From WANQ01 sp964448055 (GTDB lineage Archaea; Thermoproteota; Thermoprotei_A; Sulfolobales; WANQ01): 64,000 nt of DNA. Location of the stretch: positions 40,091-104,090 of the forward strand of contig CAYUVB010000001.1 of the NCBI GenBank assembly GCA_964448055.1. Direction: 5' to 3'. The position numbers and the translations under genes were made by a program. Positions 18,239 through 26,708 of the stretch are shown one piece after another. How positions within the stretch are numbered: the stretch's first letter is position 1; each line of letters opens with the position of its first letter. The notes beneath the pieces were generated by a model. That model was given only the letters and a program-made list of their open reading frames with translations. It did no database searches and had not been told where the DNA came from.

Positions 18239-19204
18239 ATGAAGATTGTAGCTCTTGCACCAGGTAAGGTCATATTATTTGGTGAACATTTTGTTGTTAA
18301 AGGAAAGCCAGCTATAGCTGTAGCATTAGGGCTAAGACTGAAGGTTGAAGTACGAGAGTATACTGGTGGTATAGTAGTTATATCGAGAAATACTGGTGAG
18401 AGATTAGTAGTTGATCCAGGAACATTAAGCGCTAGTAGTAATAACCTTAAACAGCTCATAGCTATACTAAGAAGGCTTAAAGACATGTGTGGCTCTCTTA
18501 AACCGGCTTATATTGAAATACATTCAGATATACCAATTGCTGCAGGATTAGGTTCAAGTGCTTCGTTAGCAGTAGCTTTCACAGCGGCGTTCTCAAGATA
18601 CCTGGGACTACATCTCAACAAGTATGAAATATCCAATATAGCATATGAAGCTGAGAAAATAGTACATGGCAAGCCTAGCGGTATAGATAATACTATAGCT
18701 TCTATTGGTGGAGCAATACTTTACCGTAAAGGCTCTATTCGAAGTATAAGTATATCGAAATTAGATGAAGTAGCATTAATAATAGCTGATACTGGAATAG
18801 AAAGGTCAACACGTGAAGCTGTTCTTAAAGTTTTATCCCTATGTGAAAGACATCCAAAGGTTATGGAGAAAATATATGATGCCTCCGAGGAAATAGTCCA
18901 TGAAGCTGAGCAAGCATTAAGGAACGGTGAATGGGAGCGTATAGGAGAACTAATGAATATAAACCATGGCTTATTATCAGCTATTGGTGTATCATTAATC
19001 GAATTGGAGAAACTAGTTTATGTTGCTCGTAAAGCAGGTGCTTTAGGTGCAAAGATTACTGGAGCAGGTATGGGCGGCTCAATCATAGCTTTAGCTTGGA
19101 AGAGAAAGGCTAACCAGGTGGTAGAAGCACTTAGAAGGGAGGCTAAATTAGTAATAAGTACGGGTATAGATAGAGAAGGAGTTATAGTAAGGGAAGAAAA
19201 TTGA
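18239..19204 (+). CDS. mvk: Mevalonate kinase
   Basis: GHMP-family kinase that phosphorylates mevalonate in the archaeal isoprenoid lipid pathway. Motif 1 PGKVILFGEH is at residues 8-17, motif 2 GLGSSAS at 103-109 and motif 3 KITGAGMGGS near residue 280. The 321-residue length is normal. The ATG is preceded by GAGGT at suitable distance. The next gene starts within its stop codon, giving translational coupling to a GfcR-type regulator. Confidence 0.95.
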   Translation: MKIVALAPGKVILFGEHFVVKGKPAIAVALGLRLKVEVREYTGGIVVISRNTGERLVVDPGTLSASSNNLKQLIAILRRLKDMCGSLKPAYIEIHSDIPIAAGLGSSASLAVAFTAAFSRYLGLHLNKYEISNIAYEAEKIVHGKPSGIDNTIASIGGAILYRKGSIRSISISKLDEVALIIADTGIERSTREAVLKVLSLCERHPKVMEKIYDASEEIVHEAEQALRNGEWERIGELMNINHGLLSAIGVSLIELEKLVYVARKAGALGAKITGAGMGGSIIALAWKRKANQVVEALRREAKLVISTGIDREGVIVREEN

Positions 19205-19905
19205 TACTCGACGAAAGATATCTAGCAATAGACTTACTAAGAGCATTAAAAAAGTACTTAACTTATAGCGAACTAGAAGAATATCTTCAAATACCTGCAC
19301 CAGGATTATGGAGGTATGTTAATGCTAAAATAATCCCTACTCGTGAGAAAGCCCGTGAAATACTATCTAGGATCATAGAATACAAGCTCGTATCCAAGGT
19401 AATTAAAACTCGTTTAAGAATTGTTGAAGAAGGAATAGTGAATACATATAATGTAATATACGATCCAAGTATACTTAAACTACTAGGATACGAAGCTTAC
19501 AGCATGTTCAAGGACTATAAGCCAACATTAATAATGAGTGCTGAAGTAGATGGTATACCGCTCGCTATTAGTGTAGCTGAATACTTTGATTCCAAGGTCC
19601 TTATAGTGAAGAAGCGTCGTGAGGCAGGATTTAAAGATTACATAGAATACGCTATGGTGTCTAGAGATATACCTGCTATAACTACACTGTATGCTCCTAA
19701 GGAACTCTTTAATCGTGGAGATAAGGTTCTAATAGTTGACGACCTACTTCGTACAGGTAGAACATGTAATGCTCTCATAGAAATAGCTAGGGAAGCCAAG
19801 GTAGACATTGTAGGAGTTTTTGCAGCTATAGCAGTAGGCTACGAATGGACTAAACATGTAAGGAATACAAGAGTACATGTAGTTTTTCAAGTTGAAGCTC
19901 TTTAA
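19201..19905 (+). CDS. GfcR-type transcriptional regulator with phosphoribosyltransferase fold
   Basis: A 234-residue protein with an N-terminal helix-turn-helix (TYSELEEYLQIPAPGLWRYV, about 21-40) and a C-terminal PRPP-binding domain bearing VLIVDDLLRTGRT (176-188). This architecture matches the archaeal GfcR family, once labelled as orotate phosphoribosyltransferase-like. The TTG start overlaps the mevalonate kinase stop by four bases. Binding of phosphoribosyl compounds as an effector is inferred from family knowledge; the target genes are unknown. Confidence 0.85.
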   Translation: MILDERYLAIDLLRALKKYLTYSELEEYLQIPAPGLWRYVNAKIIPTREKAREILSRIIEYKLVSKVIKTRLRIVEEGIVNTYNVIYDPSILKLLGYEAYSMFKDYKPTLIMSAEVDGIPLAISVAEYFDSKVLIVKKRREAGFKDYIEYAMVSRDIPAITTLYAPKELFNRGDKVLIVDDLLRTGRTCNALIEIAREAKVDIVGVFAAIAVGYEWTKHVRNTRVHVVFQVEAL

Positions 19906-20303
19906 CGTCTTCTCCTCTTATAGTACCTTGTTCTCCAGATCCTAGAGTATACTATTGGACCTATGAAGTAAGCTATGAATAAAGTCACAACTAGTAGAGC
20001 AATATAACCACTATTAACACCTAGTAAAGCTAAATCATTAATTCTACCTTTAAATACGTAAACTATTGCTGAAATACCTATACCGATAACATAGCCTATG
20101 CCGTAACCTATGACACTTGTTATTGGTATAATGTCTCGTGCACGAAGATATTCACCAGAATATGTGAAAGCAACAATTATTCCCGAGGCTATACTTGCAG
20201 CAATTATTGCTATATAGGCTAAATTTACGCTTAAGCTAGTTAAAACGGCAACTAATATAGCTGTAATAATAATAGAATAGATTAATGTCTTGCTGTCATA
20301 CAT
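19902..20303 (-). CDS. Small four-helix membrane protein
   Basis: A 133-residue protein with four hydrophobic helices (about 8-27, 30-47, 61-85, 97-118) and a very basic C-terminal tail ending KRRRR, consistent with a cytoplasmic C terminus. No family is recognised. It converges on the regulator gene with a four-base overlap. Confidence 0.7.
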   Translation of the reverse strand: MYDSKTLIYSIIITAILVAVLTSLSVNLAYIAIIAASIASGIIVAFTYSGEYLRARDIIPITSVIGYGIGYVIGIGISAIVYVFKGRINDLALLGVNSGYIALLVVTLFIAYFIGPIVYSRIWRTRYYKRRRR

Positions 20304-20398
20304 TGATTTAACACCTTCCCGGTATAGCGTAGTATTGATATGTGCTAGAAGCCTAGTAGAAGCTGAGAAATAAAAGGTTCACTCCTAGAATATATTAG

Positions 20399-21529
20399 CT
20401 ACTTGATTAAAGGTCTCCTACGTGTAACAGCTATTATGAAATGCCTAAGTATCTCCCTTATATTTTCGGGATGCTTATCTTCTCTTAAACCATCTATAAT
20501 TACTTGCTCGTTTGTAACAACTATATTTCTAGCCTTAATTCTTAGATATTCAAATAGATCGTAAAACCATTTGGTTTTTACTGTGGGTAATTCTCCTTTA
20601 CCACATGGACCATATTTACAAGCATTACATGACAGCCTATGTGCCTCGATATTTGCTGCGCAAGCAGAAGGATACACCTTTATACCATAGGATTCGAGTA
20701 CCCTTTTTACCTTAGCTTTAAGGTCTTGTTCAATAATTGTTACTTGATCACGATTACCTCTTGGTTTTCGTGGTAACCTCTTATTAACCTCGTTAACGGG
20801 ATAACCTATCGATGCCAGCCTCTTAATAATTCCTGGGGTGACTCTAAGAGAACCTAATACAGCACCGTTAACTCCCACTTCCATAGCATATGCTGCTATT
20901 CTTTCTATTTCCTTATCAGTTATCCCTGGTATTATTGGGCGTACGAATAATGTAACATGTAGACCTGTTTTTCTCAACTCTCTTACCGATTCCAATCTCT
21001 TAATAGGTGATGGGGCATTAGGTTCTAATTGTTTAGCTTTTTCTATGGTTACGACTGTTAATAGTATACTTAATCTTGGTTCAGCTTTCTTAAGCTTTCT
21101 AGCAGTATCAGAACTGAGTGGTATCTTAGTTGAAACTTGGCTAGGTAGTTTTAAATACTCGTATACTGTTCTAATGTATTCTATTGCTTTATCCATGGTT
21201 TCTGATAGAAAGGGTTCCGTAACACTACCATAGGCAGCAAGAGTATATCCAGGAAATACGTAAGGATTTACTGCTAATGAATACACAAGTTCTAAGGGTG
21301 ATAAAGGATAAGGTCTAGGTTTCATTTCAAAACCCATGTCAGGTACATAGCAGTATAAGCAACCAAGACTACATCCTATACCTGTATGTATGGTCATACC
21401 ACAAGGTCTAGGTTTACGCTTCGCGTGATGATCTCTTTTTGCCTTGGATATCGATTTATCATCCAGTAGTGATTCTAGAAATTCTATAATCTTCTTCTTC
21501 CCCTCAAATACACCCACCAAGGGGTTCAT
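20399..21529 (-). CDS. Radical SAM protein, spore photoproduct lyase-like
   Basis: A 376-residue radical S-adenosylmethionine enzyme. The cluster-binding CxxxCxxC is at C53, C57 and C60 within GIGCSLGCLYCYVPD. A second cysteine group (C290, C301, C304, C309) near the C terminus may hold an auxiliary iron-sulfur cluster. The sequence resembles the SplB-like group of archaeal radical SAM proteins. The substrate is not known. It is a single gene divergent from the YkgJ-like gene. Confidence 0.85.
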   Translation of the reverse strand: MNPLVGVFEGKKKIIEFLESLLDDKSISKAKRDHHAKRKPRPCGMTIHTGIGCSLGCLYCYVPDMGFEMKPRPYPLSPLELVYSLAVNPYVFPGYTLAAYGSVTEPFLSETMDKAIEYIRTVYEYLKLPSQVSTKIPLSSDTARKLKKAEPRLSILLTVVTIEKAKQLEPNAPSPIKRLESVRELRKTGLHVTLFVRPIIPGITDKEIERIAAYAMEVGVNGAVLGSLRVTPGIIKRLASIGYPVNEVNKRLPRKPRGNRDQVTIIEQDLKAKVKRVLESYGIKVYPSACAANIEAHRLSCNACKYGPCGKGELPTVKTKWFYDLFEYLRIKARNIVVTNEQVIIDGLREDKHPENIREILRHFIIAVTRRRPLIK

Positions 21530-21681
21530 GGTGCTCTATCCTTAGCAGTGCCTCCTAGTTCAATAAATCTTAATACTTATGTAGACTATTTAGCAGTCAT
21601 TAATACTTAACTTGTTTAGAACAAGAAAGTATATGAAAGTATGGGTTACTGTAACCCTAAGTAACGGTAGGAGAAGTAGGG

Positions 21682-22311
21682 ATGATATTCAAGTGCCTTG
21701 GCTGTGGCAATTGTTGTAGACTTTCACCAATAACATTGTTGCCTCATGAAGTACATATACTTAGACGTGAGGCTCGGAGGCTCGATATTAATGTAGAAAT
21801 AAAACCTGGATACATGGTTTACGATGCAGTATCAAGGTCGCTTATAGTACTATCATATCATCTTGAATTAGACAGTAAAACTCGTAGATGTCCTTTCTTA
21901 ATGAGCGACAATAAATGCTTACTGCATGGACGTTATAAACCGTACACATGTAAGAGCTTCCCTTACGTTCCAAGGGAAATACATTACATTGTTGATCGAT
22001 TAACTAAGACTATAGCTCATAGATCAATCTATGGTATTTCTACAGCATGCTTGTTCGTCAAACAGCATAGCAAGAAAATCGAGGAACTAGTAAAACTCTA
22101 TGGAATTCAAAAGATCTTTCCCAACGAATATAAGAGCGCTCATGAGGCAGAAACTTGGCGTAAATGGTATATGGCTGCATTAACGCTACTTTGGAGACAT
22201 GGTTTAATAAACCTTTACAGTGACGTAAACGTAGAAGATGCAAGAAGAGTTAATGCCTATGATTTTATAGTTGCTAGAATGATAGTCCTACGTAGTATAT
22301 TATTGAGATAA
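21682..22311 (+). CDS. YkgJ-family cysteine cluster protein
   Basis: A 209-residue protein beginning with the cysteine group CLGCGNCC (C5, C8, C11, C12), with further cysteines at C70, C79 and C90 (CPFL, CLLHGRYKPYTC). This is the zinc- or iron-sulfur-binding pattern of the YkgJ/UPF0153 family. Biochemical role is unknown. The C-terminal half is helical and without recognised motifs. Confidence 0.85.
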   Translation: MIFKCLGCGNCCRLSPITLLPHEVHILRREARRLDINVEIKPGYMVYDAVSRSLIVLSYHLELDSKTRRCPFLMSDNKCLLHGRYKPYTCKSFPYVPREIHYIVDRLTKTIAHRSIYGISTACLFVKQHSKKIEELVKLYGIQKIFPNEYKSAHEAETWRKWYMAALTLLWRHGLINLYSDVNVEDARRVNAYDFIVARMIVLRSILLR

Positions 22312-22404
22312 TGTTCTTAGAAGAGATTAAGAGGAAAATCTTTTTCAGTAAAGACCTTCTAGCTCCCTTATAGTTCCGTAGAGAGTACCATATGGGGTTA
22401 AGTC

Positions 22405-23883
22405 TTGTCGACTATTGAGGTTGAGCAACGTAAGAAGATTAGAGAGGAATTGATAAAGGAAGGAGTAAACCCTTATCCGCATCAACCAAAGTATACTCCT
22501 ATACCGGTTAAAGAGGTAGTAAGTTCCCCACATATAGGATCAAAAGTTAACATTGCTGGTAGGATCGTAGCAATTAGACGACATGGCAAAATAGTGTTCG
22601 TAGACTTAGTCGATGATGGTGTAAGAATACAATTATACATTTCACCAAATACCATAAGTGATGAGAAATTCAAATGGTTCTTAGATAACATCGACCTAGG
22701 AGACTACATTAATGTTCATGGAGAGCTGTTTTACACTAAACGTGGTGAATTAACGGTTAAAATAGAAGACTATCAACTATTAGCTAAGGCATTACGTAGT
22801 CCGCCAGTAAAATATGGTCACCGTATAATGGATCCTGAAGTAAGATATCGTAAGAGATACCTAGATATAATGTTAACTCCTAAGATAAGATGGATCTTTG
22901 AAGTAAGATTTAAGACAATAGAAGAGATAAGGAAGTTTATGTGGTCACGAGGATACATAGAAGTTGAGACACCGATACTACAACCTGTTTATGGAGGAGC
23001 TGTGGCAAGACCCTTTACAACGCGTGTATGGGCTTTAGATGAGGAGTGGTATCTACGTATAAGCCCAGAGCTCTATCTTAAGAGACTAATAGTGGCAGGG
23101 TTCAATAAGGTATTTGAGATAGGAAAGAACTTCCGTAACGAAGACATAGACGTTCATCATAATCCAGAGTTTACAATGATGGAAGCTTATAAAGCATACG
23201 CAGATTATCATGATATGATGAGACTTACAGAGGATCTAGTATCAACTGTAGCATACCGTGTACTAGGTAAGACGAAAATAACTTATCCAATAGAATCTGA
23301 AGAGGGTAAAGTAGAAGAAGTCGAAATAAACCTCTCACCTCCATGGAAGAGAATAAGGCTTGTTGACGCGTTAAGGGAATACGCTAATCTTGATCCAGAA
23401 AAACTAAGCGATGACGAAATTAAAGAATTGTTAAGAAAGTATCAACTTAAACTAGCTGGAGGCTATGATCGTGGTAGAGCAATAGTTAAATTATTTGATC
23501 GTCTTGTAGGTAGAAGGTTGATACAACCAACATTTGTAATAGACTTCCCAGCGTCTTCATCACCATTAACAAAGCCTCATCGTGAGAACCCAGAGTATGC
23601 TGAACGATTTGAAGCATATATTGCTGGCTTAGAATTAGCAAACGCTTATACTGAGCTAAATGATCCTATCCTCCAAGCAGAATACTTTAGAAGAGAAGAA
23701 GAAAGGAAGAAGCTAGGTGACGCTGAAGCACATCCTTATGACTGGGACTTCGTTGAAGCATTAGAGTATGGTATGCCCCCTACAGGAGGATTAGGCTTAG
23801 GAATAGATAGACTTGTAATGATATTAGTGGGTACAACGTCGATTAAAGAAGTGATACTATTCCCTATGATGAAGAGAGGATAA
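22405..23883 (+). CDS. lysS: Lysyl-tRNA synthetase, class II
   Basis: Charges tRNA-Lys. The 492-residue protein has an N-terminal OB-fold anticodon domain (VNIAGRIVAIRRHGKIVFVD) and the class II core: motif 2 at FEIGKNFRNEDIDVHHNPEF and motif 3 at GGLGLGIDRLVMIL. The PHRENPEYAERFEAYIAG segment is typical of LysRS. Start is TTG 22405 because the nearby ATG at 22391 runs into a stop. Many archaea instead use a class I enzyme. Confidence 0.96.
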   Translation: MSTIEVEQRKKIREELIKEGVNPYPHQPKYTPIPVKEVVSSPHIGSKVNIAGRIVAIRRHGKIVFVDLVDDGVRIQLYISPNTISDEKFKWFLDNIDLGDYINVHGELFYTKRGELTVKIEDYQLLAKALRSPPVKYGHRIMDPEVRYRKRYLDIMLTPKIRWIFEVRFKTIEEIRKFMWSRGYIEVETPILQPVYGGAVARPFTTRVWALDEEWYLRISPELYLKRLIVAGFNKVFEIGKNFRNEDIDVHHNPEFTMMEAYKAYADYHDMMRLTEDLVSTVAYRVLGKTKITYPIESEEGKVEEVEINLSPPWKRIRLVDALREYANLDPEKLSDDEIKELLRKYQLKLAGGYDRGRAIVKLFDRLVGRRLIQPTFVIDFPASSSPLTKPHRENPEYAERFEAYIAGLELANAYTELNDPILQAEYFRREEERKKLGDAEAHPYDWDFVEALEYGMPPTGGLGLGIDRLVMILVGTTSIKEVILFPMMKRG

Positions 23884-23891
23884 AATATAAG

Positions 23892-24407
23892 ATGCGTAAC
23901 CAGAATCTAGAGGAGGAATTCAAAAGAATTAAGATAAACTCTAAAGTTTATTTAAGGTTACTTATAGATTCTATAGATTCAGCTATACGTAGTATAAACA
24001 ATAACGAGCTAGAAAACGCTATAAGATACACATGGGACTCGTTGGTCTATCTAGTACAATACCTTTCATCAAAATATGTAGACGAACTTTACAACAGGAT
24101 TAATAAAAGAATAATATCATGGTTAATGAAGAGAGGAATAACCTTACCATTAAACGAGGTATTAGATACAATAATAATACCAAGAGCACATCGACACCTA
24201 AGACCACGTGCACGCGATCTAGAAGAGGTAGTCAAAGAAGTAAAGGGCTTATATGAACTCGTACTGCACGCTGAAGCATTATATATAACGTTGAATGAAG
24301 GCTATGAGGATGAAGAAGAGATTAAAGAATTAGTTAGGCAAATACTACATAGGCTATTAATATACATGAATGCTTTAAGAATAATCTCTCATAAGAATAT
24401 CGCATAA
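23892..24407 (+). CDS. Hypothetical helical protein
   Basis: A 171-residue all-helical, highly charged protein (KRIKINSKVYLRLLIDSIDS, DELYNRINKRIISWLMKRG). It starts eight bases after lysS and is probably co-transcribed with it. Its last 33 bases overlap the converging hydrogenase-protease-like gene. It has a HEPN-like feel, but no catalytic motif can be assigned. Function unknown. Confidence 0.7.
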   Translation: MRNQNLEEEFKRIKINSKVYLRLLIDSIDSAIRSINNNELENAIRYTWDSLVYLVQYLSSKYVDELYNRINKRIISWLMKRGITLPLNEVLDTIIIPRAHRHLRPRARDLEEVVKEVKGLYELVLHAEALYITLNEGYEDEEEIKELVRQILHRLLIYMNALRIISHKNIA

Positions 24408-24893
24408 AGTTAAAGCTATGATTCTAGCTGACTCCATAACCTTGGCACTAGGTTTTGTCCCCAAATCTAAGCATTCAACTTGGATACCTAGTAAACATAT
24501 TGATTTAATACTAGGAACCATAGTCTTAATGTATTTTACGTTTATATTCAATGGTATATAATGTGTAGTGACAGGCGTAAAATTCTCTAATGACTCAACA
24601 TTACATGTGAAATATGCTTCACCAGGCTTTAAATTTGCTAAAACACCATCAATTATTAATACATACCTAGGCTTATATTCAATTATTTTATGCGTACATA
24701 ATTCTAGCCCGCCAGGACATTCAACGACATTTACTACATTGCTACATGTTTTTTCAAGAATTCTACAAACCTGTAAGCCCACAACATCATCACATCTCAA
24801 TTCTGTACCCATGCACACTATCAATAAATCATCATTATTGCTCACAGCATCTTTGATCCAGCTGGATAGTTCGCTAACCCAGCTCATATTCAT
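24375..24893 (-). CDS. Hydrogenase maturation protease family (HycI/HyaD type)
   Basis: A 172-residue peptidase of the family that trims the C terminus of the [NiFe]-hydrogenase large subunit. The N-terminal motif is GTELRCDDVVG (from residue 29), where the family usually has GNxLRGDDGVG; the Asp that binds nickel is kept. Another conserved stretch is CPGGLELCTHKI, followed by VLIIDGV. No hydrogenase genes are in the window. The unusual Cys in RCDD makes its substrate uncertain. Confidence 0.8.
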   Translation of the reverse strand: MNMSWVSELSSWIKDAVSNNDDLLIVCMGTELRCDDVVGLQVCRILEKTCSNVVNVVECPGGLELCTHKIIEYKPRYVLIIDGVLANLKPGEAYFTCNVESLENFTPVTTHYIPLNINVKYIKTMVPSIKSICLLGIQVECLDLGTKPSAKVMESARIIALTLCDILMRDYS

Positions 24894-25119
24894 CCCAAGG
24901 CTAGATGTAGACTGCTTCTCATTTAATTCCTACTTTTACATGCGTAGTAGGTAGGTCGTGACATTATGTTAATATTTTTGAAATTAAGTATGAACTATTT
25001 AGTATTCTACTTCACTCATTAATGTAATACCTTAAGTCTATTATACTATTGGCCTTATCGATATCCATGTATACTAAATTGCGAAATATATAACATTACC
25101 TTTGCAAGTAGGGATTTAA
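24894..25119. other. Gene-free AT-rich stretch
   Basis: No coding frame or clear structure from the protease gene to the RNA cluster. The only element of note is the TATA-like AAATATATAAC at 25084-25094, which could serve a plus-strand transcript beginning around 25115-25120. Confidence 0.45.
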
Positions 25120-25181
25120 AGCTCAGCGAAGGGCGATTGCTCCACACAAAATATTCGGTGAGGGAAAGCATCATCATTGCC
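25120..25181 (-). ncRNA. Box C/D small RNA, predicted 23S rRNA guide
   Basis: On the minus strand this 62-base segment has a perfect C box ATGATGA (25171-25177), a CCGA D' box (25155-25158) and a CTGA D box (25123-25126), flanked by a short GGC/GCT terminal pairing. The 12 bases before D' (TGCTTTCCCTCA) plus the first D' base are complementary to GUGAGGGAAAG, a conserved 23S rRNA segment near E. coli position 460 (recalled from memory). This would direct 2'-O-methylation to the middle G of GGG. The C' box is weak (about 25143-25149). The second guide, ending CGCCCTTCG, has no target I can name. Confidence 0.6.
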
Positions 25182-25262
25182 ACATGTACGGGATCGCCCC
25201 CGGCCCGACGCCTTCATAGCCCAGGTTCGGGCTCGAAGAGTGATACGCGAGGGGGCTCGCTC
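25182..25262. ncRNA. GC-rich structured segment, unidentified RNA
   Basis: Directly beside the C/D candidate is about 80 bases of very GC-rich sequence with nested pairings: GCCCCC (25196-25201) with GGGGGC (25251-25256), an inner AGCCC/GGGCT hairpin (25218-25222 with 25229-25233), and GCGAG/CTCGC around 25247-25260. ATCGCCC at 25193-25199 can also pair with GGGCGAT at 25131-25137. A TATA-like element lies at about 25271-25280 for minus-strand transcription. It could be a separate RNA or the 5' part of one precursor with the C/D RNA. No match to RNase P, SRP or 5S RNA signatures was convincing. Confidence 0.45.
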
Positions 25263-25387
25263 ATCTCCTATCTATAATATGGAGTTAACATTCCTTAAAA
25301 GCAACATCGTCTTTAGAATACTATAAACTATAAATTATTGAGGAACATTGTTGAATTAATTCCTGGAACATTTTGAGATGAAAGAAA

Positions 25388-25463
25388 TGTCCCCCGCTTG
25401 ACCGACCACCATCATCCTCATCCCCCATATTGGGGTTTCAGGTGGTGTGAGACCAGCGGGGGC
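25388..25463 (-). ncRNA. Box H/ACA guide RNA, predicted to target 23S rRNA U2593
   Basis: On the minus strand an 8-bp basal stem CCCCCGCT/AGCGGGGG is followed immediately by ACA (plus 25388-25390). Above it is an open pocket with strands GGTCTCAC and CGGTCA, then the upper stem ACCACC/GGTGGT. Next comes a kink-turn-like loop (TGAAA opposite GATGAGGATGAT) and a CCCC/GGGG tip. The pocket-to-ACA distance is 14 bases, as the family requires. The pocket strands pair with GACCG-U-N-GUGAGAC, which matches the archaeal 23S peptidyl-transferase-region sequence around E. coli U2593 (7 plus 5 pairs; rRNA recalled from memory). Confidence 0.75.
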
Positions 25464-25591
25464 TATTTACATAATACTCTTCATGGGTTTATTAGTCTTA
25501 TAGTCTTAACCTATAACATACTTATAGCTCTGTACTAAGATATACTTGTACGAGAATAAAAGGATAGATTGATGGTGGGGATTGATCATAC

Positions 25592-25987
25592 TTGACAACT
25601 AAACTATTCTGTGAGGTATATGTGAAATGTATACTTCCAGCATTCCGTGCACTTGTAGCTAAGATCATGGTTAAAGAATATGGTTTATCTCAACTTGATG
25701 CAGCTAAAATACTCGGTGTAACCCAGGCCTCAATAAACTACTACTTGTCTGGTAAGAGAGGTCAGAAAGTATTAGCAGAACTTGAACTTATAGATGAAGT
25801 ACGTAGAATCGCTAATGAAATAGCTAGAAGGCTTATAGAAGAAAGGAGGCTAGACCCTACAGATTATTTTTGTGGACTATGTATGTTATTGAAGAATAAT
25901 GAATCTCTGCTTACTAGTGTGCTAAAGGTTATTGGCGTATCAAGTGTTAGGGTAAGTCCTTCCAGGATTATTAGTGCTCAACACTGA
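25592..25987 (+). CDS. Helix-turn-helix regulator with cysteine pairs
   Basis: A 131-residue predicted transcription regulator. The helix-turn-helix is at about residues 32-56 (LSQLDAAKILGVTQASINYY). Cysteines C7, C13, C94 and C97 could bind a metal or iron-sulfur cluster. It resembles the archaeal family of short regulators often found near thiamine or other biosynthesis genes. The TTG start at 25592 is supported by GGTGGGGA upstream, while the earlier ATG meets a stop. Confidence 0.82.
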   Translation: MTTKLFCEVYVKCILPAFRALVAKIMVKEYGLSQLDAAKILGVTQASINYYLSGKRGQKVLAELELIDEVRRIANEIARRLIEERRLDPTDYFCGLCMLLKNNESLLTSVLKVIGVSSVRVSPSRIISAQH

Positions 25988-26140
25988 TAGTGCTATAAGC
26001 ATTAATGAGACGGGGGTCTATCTTTGCTCCTTGATATTATAGAAAGAGGTAAACATTAATAAACTATTTAGACTCTTACCTTAATTTAATGAGCGGGGAT
26101 AACGTTAGTGCGAGACTTTTATAGTGAGGAATAGATAATT

Positions 26141-26707
26141 ATGTCTAAACATAGATTACTCATAATACTATCAGTATTGGTACCAATGTTACTTGTAACT
26201 ATTGCAACAGTAGTAATTGTTGCTGGGACGAATGAATATCGTATTCCTGTAATGATTGATGGTCATTACGTTGAAGATAAAAACTTAATACATATACGTG
26301 GACTAATAGACATGAATATATATTTACCGGGATATCGTAGCTCTATATACAGTATACAAGGTGAAGCTAATACATCAATAACCACTCTTACGGGTACCGC
26401 ACAAGGTAAAGCGCTCAACCCTAAAAGTGGTGCAACAATACTAACATTCAGTAGTAGTTTCGTGTATGTATCAGCAACAAGTTATTGGTCTATATCCATT
26501 GCAGGCCTCCTATACATTTTAGGGATATTTGCTGGTATAGCTGGGACAGGAGCGTTAATCTACAAAGGTAAAGACACTGAAATATACTTAGCGTTAATAC
26601 CATTGATGATAGCAATAATGAGCTTTGCTTTAGCATTACTGTTAGCTAAAATGACTGGCAGTATAATGCCCATAGGTGGTAGAGGAGGCGGAAGCAGCTT
26701 AACATAA
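26141..26707 (+). CDS. Membrane protein, first gene of envelope module A
   Basis: A 188-residue protein with an N-terminal helix (about 7-28), a roughly 80-residue region with NTS glycosylation-type sites probably outside the cell, two more helices (about 119-140 and 149-168) and a Gly/Ser-rich tail (GGRGGGSS). No family is recognised. It is followed at once by the DUF4129-like gene and probably belongs to the same operon. Confidence 0.7.
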   Translation: MSKHRLLIILSVLVPMLLVTIATVVIVAGTNEYRIPVMIDGHYVEDKNLIHIRGLIDMNIYLPGYRSSIYSIQGEANTSITTLTGTAQGKALNPKSGATILTFSSSFVYVSATSYWSISIAGLLYILGIFAGIAGTGALIYKGKDTEIYLALIPLMIAIMSFALALLLAKMTGSIMPIGGRGGGSSLT

Positions 26708-26708
26708 T

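Noticed and set aside
25218..25240. tRNA T-arm-like sequence (GGTTCGGGCTCGAA) suggesting a tRNA gene
   Set aside because: No acceptor, D or anticodon stems can be formed around it on either strand; it is better explained as an AGCCC/GGGCT hairpin in a structured RNA segment.
25110..25270. RNase P RNA, because of GUGAGGGAAAGC resembling the CR-I region
   Set aside because: The other conserved regions (the partner strand of P4 near the 3' end, CR-II and CR-III) are absent, and the same bases are better explained as the complement of a C/D guide for 23S rRNA.
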